Shown here: in pieces, positions 22,400 through 36,770 of the stretch
Position numbering within the stretch: the first letter of the stretch is position 1
How the letters are laid out: each line of letters opens with the position of its first letter
NCBI GenBank assembly: GCA_944470555.2
Contig: OX104134.1
Span: forward strand, 107,812,701 to 107,876,700
Source of the DNA: Heterobilharzia americana
Lineage: Eukaryota > Platyhelminthes > Trematoda > Strigeidida > Schistosomatidae
Direction of reading: 5' to 3'
Length of the DNA stretch: 64,000 nt
Notes under the pieces: model-generated
What the model was told of the DNA's origin: nothing
The model's database searches: none
What the model saw: only the letters and a program-made list of their open reading frames with translations
Position numbers and translations under genes: made by a program

Positions 22400-25300
22400 A
22401 CCGTAAAGAAAGCTTGGACCAGTAATTTCGATTGTGTTTTCGTAAATGGTAGGATTTAGGATGTTGGCAAGCAAATGGGTTTATTGTCAAAATTTCCGGA
22501 AAATTGGCGAACAGTGGGGGCGAACCGGCTGAAGAATTCTTTCAATAAAATTCTCATACCACGTACTAAGTAGTATTTTCAGTAAGCAAATATTTTTGAT
22601 CAAAATTCTGCTTTGGAAATCCTCACCAAGAGACAGAGAAAGTGAGCACATTCAGGAAAATAAACATCAGAAATAATTCATCTCGATTAGCTGAAACGAC
22701 ATCAAGAGATTTCAAGAATCTTTAATTTATCATATGTTACTTTGAAACTACATTTACAAAATACTCGTTTAGAAGGGGTAAAGGCCACTGTGGGGTGATA
22801 CAGTTTGTAGTCGAAACCAGCAGTCAGCTCTAAATAAGGCTGTACTTGATGGCAAGAAAATTCTTCATGAATTCAGCATGATAGCGTGCTAAAGAGAAAG
22901 TGAGAACTTTATGTCTCGGATAGTCTTCTTAGGGGGGCACTGAGTCGAAGTTTGTTGCTTGATAAGCATACTTGCGGTCTTAAAATCTTAACTTCACCCT
23001 TCTGAGCCACAAAGTTTACAAGTTTTATGCCCGTCACTCGTCGCCATAAGCGAATTGTCCCCTACCATTCATTGCCCTCTGGTTGAATCCTTTTTTCCCT
23101 CCTTCCAGCTGGTGCCCGTCTCTTGTCGAAATGCTGTCAGCAGCGTGTAAAGAAACTCAAGCCAGCGATGGATGCACGATCTGTACAATATGACGTGTGA
23201 CTGTTGAGTCCCAAAAGTCTAAAATGGGAGCCCAAAGATCTTTCTGAAATTGGACATACTCAAGCCAGCGCGCTCCGTGAAACCTAATCAGGCAAACATT
23301 TCGAGACTTCATTAACAATAACTAGAAGGACTGGATTATGTTTATGATGCAAGGTGCCCAAAACTCCTTGTGGGATATCTTTTGATCACAGCGTCCATGC
23401 TCGCCCGCGTTAAACCTCATTTCCATACGTGACGCCGCCGACTAAACCAATGTACTTCCTCTCAGATTTTCCATGAAGCACTTATTAGGTAAGGGCCGGA
23501 TAGGTCATAGACTACTTTAATGTGAATGTCGTATACGAAGGATTCGCTGTGCAATATAACATAGCCTGTGTATTTTAAGAATTAAGAAGGTAATTGTGGT
23601 TCACTGCCTTGGATAACCCTCCTGGTTATTGGGAATGGTCGTGAGTCATGATCACTAATTTCAAGTCTGCAAGCTGTTGCTGAGGGACAACGTTAACTTA
23701 TTTGGCAGCGAGCCATGCCGTACACCGGAGGCCACTTTGGATATGAGCAATTAACATCTGGCGGTACTAAAAGCCTTGCTAAGATCGACGAACACTACCA
23801 CTACGGTCATTCGAGCACCCTTAGTGTTGAAACATGGACTAAAGGTCTTGGGTGAGGGATAGATAAAAAGTGGCCTTGTGGGTTGGTGCTGAGAAGAAAT
23901 GGTGAGCTTTCAGTGAATAACAAACCCAGCAACAGTGTTTGTAGCGGGTTTTTTGAATATTGAGGAGGTGATTCAGGTTACATTAATAGGCCTGTAACTC
24001 GTAAAGCATGAAAAAGATCCTGACGTCATTCAGGGTGTGCTGTTTGGGATTCTTTCATGCTCCATAGTAGATTCTGATTGATAAACCTATTTGGGAATTA
24101 TTAAGGAGAAGGACTAGGGTATATTTTCTTCCATGTTTAAGAAGAAGAAAGGCATTATTTCCGGTCTTGGGGTGTTTAAACTCTATATTGATGCTGTGGT
24201 CTTCTTCATATCTTCTGGCGACAGAGAAACATCCTTTATGGGGCTAGTTGTGATTGTATTCCTAAATATGAAGACACGTCATTTTACAGCTATGAATAAG
24301 TTTTATGTGTTAATTACATGTTTTTATAGGGAAATTAATTTTGATCCATGGAATGTTTGTACTAAATGCTAACAAAACGTGGGTGGCAACAGAATAAGCA
24401 TGCACAAATTGACACTGTAGATAATTGGAAGTACTGTAGCGTCACACACTTCCCCAAAATCAATAGCCTAGAGTTCGACGACTTCGACATTGATGCTGAC
24501 CTTCATAGGTTAACTGGACTCGCTAAGCTGAAGGCACCCGGTCAAGCATCCTCGCCATTTAGCAGGCTGTCGTGTTACGTTGCACTGCTTGTATTCCGCT
24601 CTCTAGCCAGTTAGTTGGAACGCATCGGTATTTTGGCACAACCATCCAAATATACTATTCCATCCGACCACGCTATTGTGTTCTTCCTTGGTCTCGTATT
24701 CGTGGGTATATAACAAGTCCGAATAATTAGTGATTGGTCTTTGCGTCTGTCAAGTTCGCACCAGGACAAATCCTAAACTGCCTCCTTCATATCAACAAGA
24801 AAAAGCAGGGTTTGCATTCAAGTACTATAAGTACTGTCTGGAGAAAAACAACACTCGAAATTATTACTAGTGGTTGTAGGATAAGGAACGGAGGTAAAAA
24901 TGTACTGTCGTCACAGATGTATGAACTAACATAGCTTACTTTTAAACTCGCAGATATCCTCAAGATCACTGATACTCCCTTGATCTCGCAAGATCAATGA
25001 CATATTCAGTCTACAAGGGTGGGCCTCCATGCCACAAGGCCTAAAGAACGAGTTAAGCTAGATGTTATTGTCAAGAACTCCCTTTCTTCTTTTTTAGTGA
25101 TTTTTCTTGAGTCTCTTGAAGATAAGGGCTAACATTGAGAATGTCACGAGTGTTGAGATACTTTTGTCCGTGATGCTCTGTCATGGAAATTTCGCGCATT
25201 TCTGACTTAAAATTGGTTGGCATGGGGTATATCACTCAACACTTAGGCTGAGATTTTACTGGGGAGCCGACGCAGCAAGCCATAGGAAGATATTTCCTTG

Positions 25301-28280
25301 AAGCCGTTTAGAAACAGCGTCTACACCTGTGTGCAAGCAGAACGGGTGCCAGTTTAGAGAATGTTAGCAACCTCTATATCCACTTCGTCTTTCGAGGACA
25401 TTTGATCGGTGCACTTAAAGTATTAGGCAGTTTCCGGTGGTCATTTTGATATCAAATGAACAAATGATTTTATTATGATCACGCCACACAAGTTTACCAC
25501 TGAGGTGTGTTCCGGTGGAAAGGTAATTATAGCTGTTTTGAGATCTAAAATATCGTTGTCTGGAGTCGCTTTGAAGACGTTCTGTATTTATCCACGAAGT
25601 CCTACTGCATTTAAAGAGTCCCTGTGGCGAGGTAAGGCAAAAGTCGGATCCCAACAGATTTCAGGGGAGTTAAAGTCGCCTCGACCGACTTTATGTTTGA
25701 AAATCAGTTTGGGGCGAATATGTACTCATACCATCTAATGTTTTGGTTTGGTACATCATTAGTGATTCTGAGTAATTAACCCGGTGTTTAAACAAAAGGG
25801 AATGCAGTGGAGAGTGAACAAAATGCAGGGTTTCATTGATAAAGGATTTTTGCACGACTGGCTGCATCATGGTAGTATCTCAGTCAAACTTGGAAGTGGA
25901 ATGACCTGCGAACCCCATATATGTCACGACTGCCGTGGCCATAATAAACGGAAATGAGAGTTGAAATGGTAAAGTCTTTTCACAGGCATTTCAACATACT
26001 GATTAACTTGGATCTAGCAACCAAGGTTTACAGAGGACTGGTTAGAACCAAATGGAACGAAGCTTTTCGTTCAGTCTACCAGTTTTCAATGTACAGGGGG
26101 TCTTCGGTGGTCTTAAACACACATCGGGCGTCTAACGTACCACAAAATTTGAGCGTTTTGGTTCGATAATTTTTGAAATGACTAATTCGGGCTTATCGAA
26201 GGCCATAAAGTTATGAATACGCCCTATTCTCCTAACTAGCCCACACTGGTTGTAGTTAATTTAAGTCTTGGCATGTACGAGGACGTTCGACGCCTTCTTT
26301 AACGCACAACGTCAGGTTTGTGGTAAGTGAACCTTGTAGTGGGTTTGTTAGACCACCTGCCTGCAGGGATACATGTTGATAAATTTGATGTCGACAGAAA
26401 AGTTTTACACACTGAGTACTTGACTTCATCTTCTGTCTCTTCTGCCAATGCTAGGTCCTGCTACTTTCTGTCAAACCGCGTGCTGATTGAATTTGTTTTT
26501 TACGGCTCTTCCTTACTTTTGCAGTGTTGACGTCAGACTGTAACATCTTGTCGCTTGGCAGCGAAGTGGTAAGTTCTGTTTCTGAATGTTTGAAACTGTC
26601 ATCTGGACCGAAACCACTAGGGCAAGACTCCCTCTCTAAGACGCTTTGGCCGTTGACGATTCGTGAGCGGTAGCACACTATAAGTAGCACTTTCTTTCAG
26701 AGTTTTGTGGATCAGCCCTGGCTGATTTCCCATATGTTTTTTCCACATGTGCTCTGAGTCACTTTATTTAGACATGTCGCGAAAATTAAGATGAATTTAA
26801 ATATCCACCGGAGGCATACTGGGTGAAAAAGTGAGTATTAGTTTCGAATACCATTCGGTGTATATTTTTTACGAGTGACCTCTAGATTGTACAGAGATCG
26901 TACATTGAGGATTGAGCTTATTTTAACAAGAAATTAGTGTACTCAGCCTACTATAGTAGTAGTAGAAGTGATCAGTGGTTTAACTTGATCACTGATGTTT
27001 TACGACTGGGTGTGGGGGTATCCACAGGTCACTTAGACGTACAAATGGGACTGTCGGTAGGACGTTCAGTTAAACAGACTAATCCTGGTCCGAACAAGAA
27101 TGTCAGCATACACACGTAAAATAAGCATAAGAATTTAAGGTAAAATAGACTTATATCTGGCCTAACGGGGCACTGCGAAGACGAATCAAATATGTCATCT
27201 GCCTGTAACGGAAATTTGGAATTCTACGTGATCTTGGTGCTACCAATGGTGAAGAAAGAAAGTGTGACTGAAAATGACCTAAACTTTGACGCTTTGTATA
27301 CGTGAGAAAGTGGTATTTTCCCGTCCATTTCATAATTTGTGGAATCTTCTGATGTTTCAATCTGATTCAATGGCCTCCCTTCAGTGCCATTCAGGTTCCG
27401 CAAAATCTTATAGGTTTTCCAACATATATCAGTGTTATGATGCCTGTAAACTGGCTTCTCTCATGCTGAGTTACTGATGTGAGGGTTAAGTATTCATTTA
27501 TTGATCATTTGTGAGAAAAAGTCTGAAGACATCAGGGATAGAGACAACGCGACCATCGAAATCTTGTGTGAAATCAGTGAACGATCTCAATCATTCAATA
27601 ACTGTACCAGATCCAATTTTTCAAAAAAATCCGATGCATTTTACTGCGCTTGCCAGCCGTGAATTTCTGGAAGGCGATCACAAGGTTGTAGTCTACCGTC
27701 CTTTTGCGAGAGAAACAGCTTAAGTAGATGCCTACATCCTGAATCAATTTGAAACAAAGGCGGTCCATACTATTCTTCTGAGGCCATTGTGTTCGCTCTA
27801 TTTATGTGTCCACAATACTTGATAAATCATCTGGACTGGGATCGACTGTTTCCATCTGACGACCTGAAAGATTCTTTTGCTAACTTCTCACTCAGTTCAG
27901 ACCTTTGAATTAGTTCGATGGACCCATCCAAAACACGAAACTCGTGCATTACAATCAAGGGCTTTATTCCTATCATATTTAGGCTAAAACTGGGGAGGTT
28001 GATAAGAAATTTTCGCTTACCGTAACTTTTCAGGTATTTTCAGCATCCCAAAAGTTTTCGGTAACCCGAAAGTTACCAGCAGGAAAGTGAGAACTGCTGA
28101 GAATAGAATTGTTAGACAAGAGAACAAATCCAAGCTTCCTGCTATTTTTCTAAAAGGCAAGACTTGCAACGGGTCCAAGCTACGGAACTAGGTAAGAATA
28201 GGCAAGACCACTTACGGCACCGGAGATGTGTGAACTGCCAGGCAAAACGTTCATCCTACCCACACTGATTTTGTCACGGC
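22400..28280. other. Decayed repeat-like region, family not determined
   Basis: About 6 kb of more GC-balanced sequence than the AT-rich flanks, with many short interrupted frames. The 3' neighbour is a jockey/CR1-type element, so part of this interval (perhaps 26.9-28.3 kb) may be its 5' half, but I find no clear endonuclease motifs. No host gene is recognised. Confidence 0.35.
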
Positions 28281-30412
28281 CTCGAGGCAATCAGTGAGGC
28301 CCCTAAACATGAAATCACGGAGGCTGAATTAACGCCAGATAACGTAAGCAGTGCAATAAACTTGTCGAGATCTTCTTCGAATGGGGGAGTAGACGAAATG
28401 TCTGACGTCTTCACCACAGGTGACTGCATGGATTTCGCTATGTCGCTTGTCGGAGTCTTCAACATGTCTTTGTATTTCAGCAGATGAACCCCATGTAAAC
28501 CAGTCACGTTAGGGGGCGCTTCAAGAAGGAAAACAGAATTAGTCCAGAAAATTATCACCCTGCCAATATAACATGTGTTCCCACAAGTTATAACGAGGGG
28601 TTGATGAAAAAATAAATCTGTCGCATTTTCGATGATACGCTTACTGCCTCCTTGCAGCATTGATTTCTGTCCAATAAGTCCTACATTACTTCCCGCTCGG
28701 AATTCATTGTCTATGATGGCCTCAAGCAAACTGTGGAAATCTTCAGTAACCCCCTTGTTGTCTCGGTTATAAATGAGGGTAATGTATTTAGGTTACAACA
28801 TTACGGTCCCCTAGGACGGAAAACGAGAGGTCTACAGTACAAAATATTTCTCTGGAAATTAGCACCCCAAAACCTCCTATTACCAATGGTCCAGATCTGG
28901 TGCCTGCTATGGTCTTTACGAATGGAGGTGAAAACATACTACTGCTACTTCTGAAGTTATTTTTCATGTCACTCAATAGTTCATGTTACCCCTCCGTATG
29001 GAAAACTACCTATGTCATTCCCACTTATAAATCCAGACCAACTGCACATCCAGATAATTACCGTTCAATTAATCTCACGTCGGTGGTTTCCAGAGTGACG
29101 GAGAAATTATAAAAATAGTGCTGTAGATTACCTATCCGATAGCAACTCATTATCGACCTCGCAGCATGGGCTCCTGAAGACCAGATTCTGTGACACCCGA
29201 ATATGTCACGCAAAGGTGCGACCAAGGCCATTTTGCTGCCGTACCGTTTTTCGACTTCAGGAATACGTTTGACAAAGTACCCTACCAGGGACTACTCAGA
29301 AGGCTTAGGCAATTTGGCGAGGAAAACCCCTTACATAACTGTTTCGAATCATTCCTTCGTGAGCGTTCCCGGATAGTCAAACTAAACAATCGCCTTTCAG
29401 ACCCTCGACCAATGATGAGTGGTGTGGCACAAGGAAGCCTTCTTAGTCCACTTCTCTTTCCCACGCGAATTAACGACATATGTAAAGTGGTTAGACACGG
29501 AAAACCATACCATAATGCCGACGACCTTAAGATCGCTTACAGCTTCTTGTACTGTATGTCAGCAGCTCAGGAAGATTAAAATGATCTACTTGAGTGGAGC
29601 CAGAAACGGCAACTTGGATCCAACCATGAAAAATGCGGAATTCTGTGCCCCGGAAAGTATTATCCTGCAGCACGCTACGCTTAGGACAGCATGAAATTCG
29701 AATACTCAATAAGGTATGCGGTCTAGGCGTCCGATACTTTGGCAACCTTGACTTCAGTGAACATGTCACGGCTGTCGTCTCCAAAGCTAGAAGATTGTCA
29801 GGTTTCCTTCTGAAGAGCTTCAATGAAGAGAGGCCAAACTTGCTCTGCTTAAGGTTTGTGTTGGACCGTTATTGGAATACGGCTCATCAGTTTTTTCTAG
29901 CACGAACAAAACTGAAATGACACGACTGGAATGTGTCCAAGGGAGTTTCACCAGACGATTATTGAGTAGCGCCGGTGATGTAGATTACACAGATAGGTGC
30001 ACTATCTAGTGAACCGCTATGGAAACGGCGTCTGAGAAAAAACTTAGCTCTGTTGTACAAAAATTTGCATGGCCTATCATACCGTTCCTCCCCAACCGCT
30101 TGGAGACACGCACTGCCATGTGATCTTAGAAATCACACACTGAAGTTGGCGATAGATAGATGCAATAAATAGGTCAGCTGTTAATTCTTTACTGCATATT
30201 ACTGTTGAATCTGGAATAGGCCCCCGTAACCGTATGCAGCAGCACTTCTGGGTAGCAGTTTAGGTGCCCTGTCGACTTGCTTTTAGGTTCAGATGATATC
30301 TACGGCATATTTGTAGATAGATGCCTTACAATAGAAGCACTTAGAGATGGCTCTATGGGACCCTGGCATCTCCAAGGTGGTGAAACTGATTGTGTCTTAA
30401 TGATCATCATTA
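28281..30412 (+). mobile_element. Jockey/CR1-type non-LTR retrotransposon, decayed
   Basis: Plus-strand reverse transcriptase pieces occur in the right order. First comes an early RT block ('YPSVWKTTYVIPTYKSR' then 'HPDNYRSINLTSVVSRV', about 28980-29105). A palm block follows with DFRNTFDKVP, then 'MSGVAQGSLLSPLLF' (about 29413-29460) and a degenerate catalytic region in which the expected Y/F-A-D-D reads HNADD (about 29512). After it come a C-terminal 'LGVRYFGNLDFSEHV' (about 29720), 'VSKARRLSGFLLKSF' and the tail after about 30250. The GVPQGS-to-LSPLLF spacing fits the jockey superfamily. Several frameshifts and stops mean it is inactive. A block near 28310-28470 resembles the 5' part of the same RT, suggesting internal duplication or rearrangement. 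Clade assignment is tentative. Confidence 0.7.
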
Positions 30413-32503
30413 TAACAAAAACCGTGAGTTTTATTTAAATCTTTATAACTTCATCAAACTTTTGTACGCAGGTTTTCTACACATAAGCAAACATCTGGAC
30501 CAAACTCCTCTATTCTCTCTATTCCAGAGTGATATCTTCGGTTCCAGTTTAGTTTCCACTACTTTTGTACGCACCTTCATCTTCTTCCCCATAATCTTGT
30601 CTCTAAACAGTTGGTTTCGGATGCCTCTTCAAGTAACTTTCGTAGTCGGTACAGTGAGCTCACCCACATGCATCATGGTCGGTGTACTTCCACGCAGTAT
30701 TTTTGTGCTCCTGTCTAGAACTTCGCCGGCCGCTTGCTTTTGTTATTCATTCTTCAGGTTTACCTAACCAGTCCTTCACCCAGATGGGATCCCAGTAATC
30801 GCATTTATGAGCGTGCGCCACGCCATCAAAACTTTATGACGAATGCAAACAATCGAAGGTCACGGTTGTACAATCCGCCCTACCATCAAGAATGTTGGAA
30901 GACCCAAACATGGCCGAATAATTCCTCTTTTCTATCTGGGCTTCCTTCAGTATGATGAACATTCATATTGGTGTTTATCCTTTTATTTCTTTGCTGCCTT
31001 CGAAGCATTAACGTCCTTCCTCTACGTGCATCTCTTATGTGCCGTGAATAACGGTATCCAATGTGTAGCCTGACACTGTACATAACAGTCATTTAACATT
31101 GCAAAATTATCACACCTGTAAACTGGTTTGTTTTCGTGTATTTTATGTTAACAATAAATATAGGCGAGGTCTCTTTCTAAGTATTATTTCATGGATTAAA
31201 CAGCCCTTAATTTGGAGCAGTGAGAACTCTGTATATCTGGCAGTCTCCCCTCCGTTGTATAGCCTACATCATCGTAGCAGGGTAGCTTATATATGGTGAA
31301 CAGCATACTCGCCCAACTCCAAACGACGTTCAAACCCACTTAGTTGTATTACTGGAAAGTCTGTTCTCAGAGTCCTCCGCGAACCTTTCTACATCAACCC
31401 GCCTTACTTCCTACACAGTAAGAGTCCGATTAACTCACTTCATGCCAAATTTTACTCCGTACCCAAAAGCCCGTATGCTTAGAAGTCTCTGTTGACATGT
31501 TTCACCATTCAGACAAATAGTTTCGACGCTATACTTCCCGTTTATCGTGCATTAAAAGCCACTACCATTTCGCTATAGTTTTATTACTGATACGACAATT
31601 TTCGCACAATAACTCTTAAATCTGTCTCTGAGTTCTTTTTCTTTGATCATTCCGCTCATATCTTGGCAGCCGTTGACTTAGGTACACGATAAATCGTTCC
31701 ATACCCACGTTTCTTTTTCTTTCTGATAGATTCGCAATGCAACCGCTGTATTACGATTATTTTGGCAGTTTGCCCAAGTTTACGGCTCCAAGTGGGATTG
31801 TATCCAGAAATGTTGGCACCAAATGTTGCTTGTACCCAAACATACAGGTTCTGCTACCAACAACATCCACTCACCTAGTAGTGAAGAGAAGGGAAACTGG
31901 ACTGCTGTGGAGCGCCGACCTTGAGAACACACTGAATGGTTTAATGATGAAACCCCATATATCATGGGCAGCAAAACGACAACCGTTTCTGGATTGGGTT
32001 ACAACTTTAGATCAATTTATTCCTATGAAGTTGTTTTCAACAACAACCCTAAATAGTCGTTATATGCTGCATGATACCATGTAATACTTATCCCAAGCTT
32101 TATCCTCGGTCCACACCGGGATTTAGATCTAGTTTTACACGCTCTCTATAAACCGGAAACCCGTGTAATATTCAATTTTTTCAGCTTTAGGTATGCTCGG
32201 CGTTTGATATGCTATGTACTTTCTTTGTTTATGCGACCCATTAGCTGAAGTGTTGAGGCTTAACCATATTTGCCTGGCTGAAGCTTATACTGAGTGACAA
32301 CACCTGTGTTGCCATTCCCCACCGCCGTGTCGGGAAAGCGTTATCATTTAACATTTGTTACCAGCAGCATGCAAATAGTTGCGTCCTCTAGCGGACTACG
32401 TATGCCATGACGACTTATTCCTCTTAAACTTTCTTAGCCCCACCGGGAACAATGGCATTCAGGTATTGCCCGCAAAAACCCTATGTGTCCGTAATTTGTT
32501 ATT

Positions 32504-32545
<42 letters not shown>

Positions 32546-35500
32546 GTTATAACCGACGGCAGAGGTGAGGAAAATGTAGTTGTTTCCAGTTATTTCGATT
32601 TCACTAGAGCGTTCAGGGGAGTGCACCACCCTTCGTTTTGGATGACTGGTATGTTCCACGAGTGTGCTACCTAATTTCAGGAGAACCGCATTCAGGGTGT
32701 CGAAATAGGCTAACGCGTTTCCATTCTGTGCAGTGTTACCAAGGTTTTGACCCACGGTCCGATTTTAAGGTTTTCTCCTGTTATGCTGCACGCAAATTAT
32801 TTATACACCCGCTTTGTATTGGGCATAACCTTTCCTTTGCGGGTGGCCTGAACGTCGTGTGCACCCTTCACACAGATCGGTGTAGGGGCATCAGTACCAC
32901 CTTACAAAATGACATTGGTCTAACATACGAGTGCTTCCACTGAATATACGGTCGTTTGGCTTCATGATCTCGCAATAACAGTTTACTGATCGATCTTCCG
33001 CCCCACAACTAAGCAATACTTGCAACGTTGCAATAAAGTATTTCGGCTATGTTGCCCTTCTGGAACGCACCCCAATACAAAGCTCCAAATCGCAGTATAC
33101 CAGAGGCTTCAATCGTCGGAATTTTTATCTGAATCAAATCAGACTGCCTCACTTTGAATATGGTCCACTCATACTTATCTGCCTACATCCCGCTGACAGT
33201 CAGGAAGTAGAAAAGACCCGACAATGTCTCACCACTCTTACATCCCCTATTATACCATACAATGGTGGACGTCACCTCCATCGGTTAGAGGCTGTTTATC
33301 TAAGAGTATGGATGTTGAACCTCAAAATCTTCTGTGAATGGAGATTTCAATGCAGTAAAATTAACCGAAAGAAAACCCTACGGTACTCGAAACTAAAGTT
33401 GCCTAATTAACCTATCAAGGGCGTCAAAATGTTTAGTTTTCCTTTCTTATAATGCCCCACTCCAACATTCTGAATAAGCTTCAGCATTATCTTCTGTGTT
33501 TCGAGACCTTGTTGTAGTTCAAATCAACCTTGGCCCATTACAGCTAATTCTACGATTTGAAACTCAGGTATTATTCCACTTGTCATCTTGGGATTAAAGA
33601 CGCCAACACCCTTTTTCGTTTTCCCATCAAAATCCACAGCATACGTGTGAATAAATAGGCTGCGACGCACCCGTCGAACTAACTCTCTTATTCTGTTTCT
33701 AAAAAAATCGCTGCATCTATACTCATACGCTGAACCACAGATTGTCACGGGTTGGGGGCATTAGTTCATCTGCTCGAAGTAGCTCTGCACGCCACAATAA
33801 CTTACTTCGAAAGTTGGTGCCTGTATAAAAAGGGAGTGTAGGCATTGGGTACAGGTAGTTATATGATGGATGCTAGAAAAGAAAACGCTCTTAAGGGCCC
33901 ATTATTTCAAAAAGTAGGAAGGGTTAGCAGGTTTGTTGACGGCAGCACGTCAGTTTCACTCTCATCTGTCCGGCAACGGAAGCCAGTTGCCATAGTACCG
34001 GAAAAGCATCCGGTGAGAATAAAATCAAAAGACCATTTTCGAAAAGCATCTCTTGGAAGACAACAATAAAAATCACTGCATGACGGCTGGTGCCGAATAA
34101 TGATGTGAAGTCCCTTTCCATGGGATGAAGTTGTGCTCTATTTTTACCCCATGCAGCATATTGTCACAGGCTTCACAAGGCACTAATTATGAATGCCCTT
34201 CCCGCTATCTTGTGTTTCTTGCTTAAATACCTACAGCTTCCGCCTTTCTCAATGGATCATTCATGCTGGTTCTATGCCGAACGGTGGGTGGTTACTCCTG
34301 ATTCCATTCTGAATGCATCTAATCCTTGTTACATGCACCACCTTTCTTACATAAGAGCCACCAATATCACCCTCATTTACCTCTAAATAATCCTTACACC
34401 TCCATCTGCATACTGTCTTAGCGCTCCACATATAACCAATCGTAGATAATCACCATTACTGGTGCACCAACATGAAATAAAATGATTTCATCAGTACCAT
34501 TTAAACCTGAAGAATGTGACTTAGAAGAGTGAGGTCGCAACTTTTCGCAGTACAAAATACCACTAAACCTTCTATAGCCTCATGGGGTTTCATTCTCATT
34601 AACCAATCTTTGGTGGTTATCGTTGTCTTCCGCTGTCTCGTTTTCTTCATAGGCGCCACTCTGAGCCTAGACGTTGAGAGAGCAACACTGTCTTCATGCT
34701 TCGGAACTTATTCGAAAGAAACCAGCAAAATCGTACCAAGTATACCTCACCATCCATTTCGGTATCAACAAGTACAGAAGCTTAGCCTCACCCCTGAACG
34801 TCACCAGTCTTACTACTTTTCTGCTAATCGAGAACGCCCCACACGAAAGTCACTGCCCGGAAAGTTTTTAATATACTGACCAGTGAACGCACATTCGATG
34901 AGCTGTCTGTGTGGCGAAGTCTGCATCGAAACAGTCAAAACGAGCCTTTCCTTCCCAAAACACCCATTCTTCGTATACTACGCGGCTGCTTCTGCTGACA
35001 CATTGACATCATTAAGAGCGTCGATTAGTTGTGAGCGAGGTTTCGGTTGTGCTTGAGGTTTTAGAGGTGACAAAGGAGTAGTGTTCGTACGGCGGTTGAA
35101 ACAACGAGTTGATATGCGGCACTATCAGAAAGCGATCCTGATCATTGTCTGAAGCAAGAAGGTAACCTAAAAGCAGGACTTGAACACCATAGTGGATGGG
35201 TTTAGGTGCATCATAACGGCTCCGTATCACGAATAATTTCGATTACCCTATTAGGTAACGTCCTGAGTTTGGATAGAGACCTTGTTTAGGTGAATGTCTC
35301 CCAAGAAGTGAGGACAAAATACACTTTAGAGTGAGAATTTGCAACTTTCGAAGTCCTGCTCAATGGTATGTTGGATGGACAGAATATCATCTTGAGGAGG
35401 TCAGAAATCCCTTTTGGATGGGGCGTAACTAACTCGTTACCTCGCCACCAACTCAGCATGACCAGCCTTTGGTTGTTGTCGGCATCGTGAAGTGGCAGGC

Positions 35501-36770
35501 AGAAGGAAACCCTTTGAACTTACCTTTGTGATACAGGCGAAAGGGACCCAACTTGGATCCCACTTCTGTGATACTAGAGGGCGCTCCGGTTTTAAAAAAC
35601 CCGTAGTCGATCCAACGAGACTTGGAAAGACCTAAACATTGCGCCAGTAAAGCTGTGACATGATAAATGTCAATATCAAGTGTACTAAAAAGGGAAAGTA
35701 ACTATCAGAATAACCCATTTATCATGCCATTTTATCCCCATCTGGAATTCACCCCATTTTTAAAAGTCCATTTAAGGACCGTATACAGTCTCTTTGTAAC
35801 TCTACGGTTTTTGAGTTTTGACAACCGAATTGATTTCTCGGATTCTAGTTCATCTTCCTAAGTGTTCTGCTTATTGGCTTCCAGTCAAATTCGAAGTGTG
35901 TTCTGTTTGAACCTGGGGGATCATACAACCATCACATGCCGTTATTAAATTGAAAAGTATCCACTATTAACGTTCACGAAGCGGTCTTGGTGTGGTTGTC
36001 TGGTCCGTTAGATAACTTTTCAAGAATCTTTTCATACTCTTGTTCCAGGGTATGCACGTTCCTCTTAATTTACGGTGGCATGCCTGCTTAAATGTTTCCC
36101 ACTCACCAGAACACTGCTTCGAAAAATCTAAGGTTATTCACCACGATGTTCTGGGACTAAGCACAAAGACGTTACCCCCTTCTGCCAGACGTCAGTCGAC
36201 AATTTTGCAAGCATCTAGGTCCCTAACATGAATGATAGCAAGATTCTTCCCTACGGTCGATTGCGAGACACGTTTGGCAGGTGAACGAAACATAGTCGGG
36301 GACTAAACTCAGTCTGCAATCTTACATTCTTCGGCTTTAATTAAATGCAATTTATCGGTTTCACACTCACAAATAATCGATAGACTAACTTATGAGATAA
36401 AAGTACCGCTGGTTGTAGTTATTTTATACTAAACTTTATAGAAGGCGAGCCAATAAGTCACCACCGGACAAGAGGAATATAAGTGAGTCGAGAACTAATT
36501 ATTAAGATACCACTCGGATAACCATCTCTAAGTATTGTCCTCATGCGAACTTGACAGAGGCCAATCATAAATTCCTCGTACCTGTAGAATTCCCTCCGGT
36601 GCGAGACCAAGAAACAGTACAACAGGGCAACTGGATAGAAACAGCGTACGTGACGAACCGTATTGAAATGCGAATACGTTTCGACTATCTAGCCAGTAGA
36701 CTGCGTACGAGCAAAGCGACGTAATACGAACGTGTACCAGTTGGTGTAGAGGCTTGAACATATGCCTTCA
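30413..36770. other. Unclassified, probably repeat-derived block
   Basis: More than 6 kb with base composition closer to the neighbouring retroelement than to the AT-rich introns. Many 60-120-codon frames occur on both strands (longest plus-strand ones at 30390-30767, 31737-32084 and 34529-34879). None shows a motif I recognise, and none has convincing splice sites. It could be a decayed LTR element or nested non-LTR copies. Confidence 0.35.
32507..32542. repeat. (TA)n microsatellite
   Basis: About 18 uninterrupted TA units. Confidence 0.98.

Noticed and set aside
23000..23800. Possible LTR-element polyprotein on the minus strand
   Set aside because: Some stretches seemed protein-like by eye, but no protease, RT, RNase H or integrase motif could be confirmed.
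28274..28729. 151-codon minus-strand open frame
   Set aside because: It is antisense to plus-strand RT-like blocks of the jockey/CR1-type element and has no recognisable domain of its own.
30390..30767. 125-codon plus-strand frame as a membrane protein gene
   Set aside because: Hydrophobic, but starts in the retroelement tail, has no splice context and shows no family resemblance.
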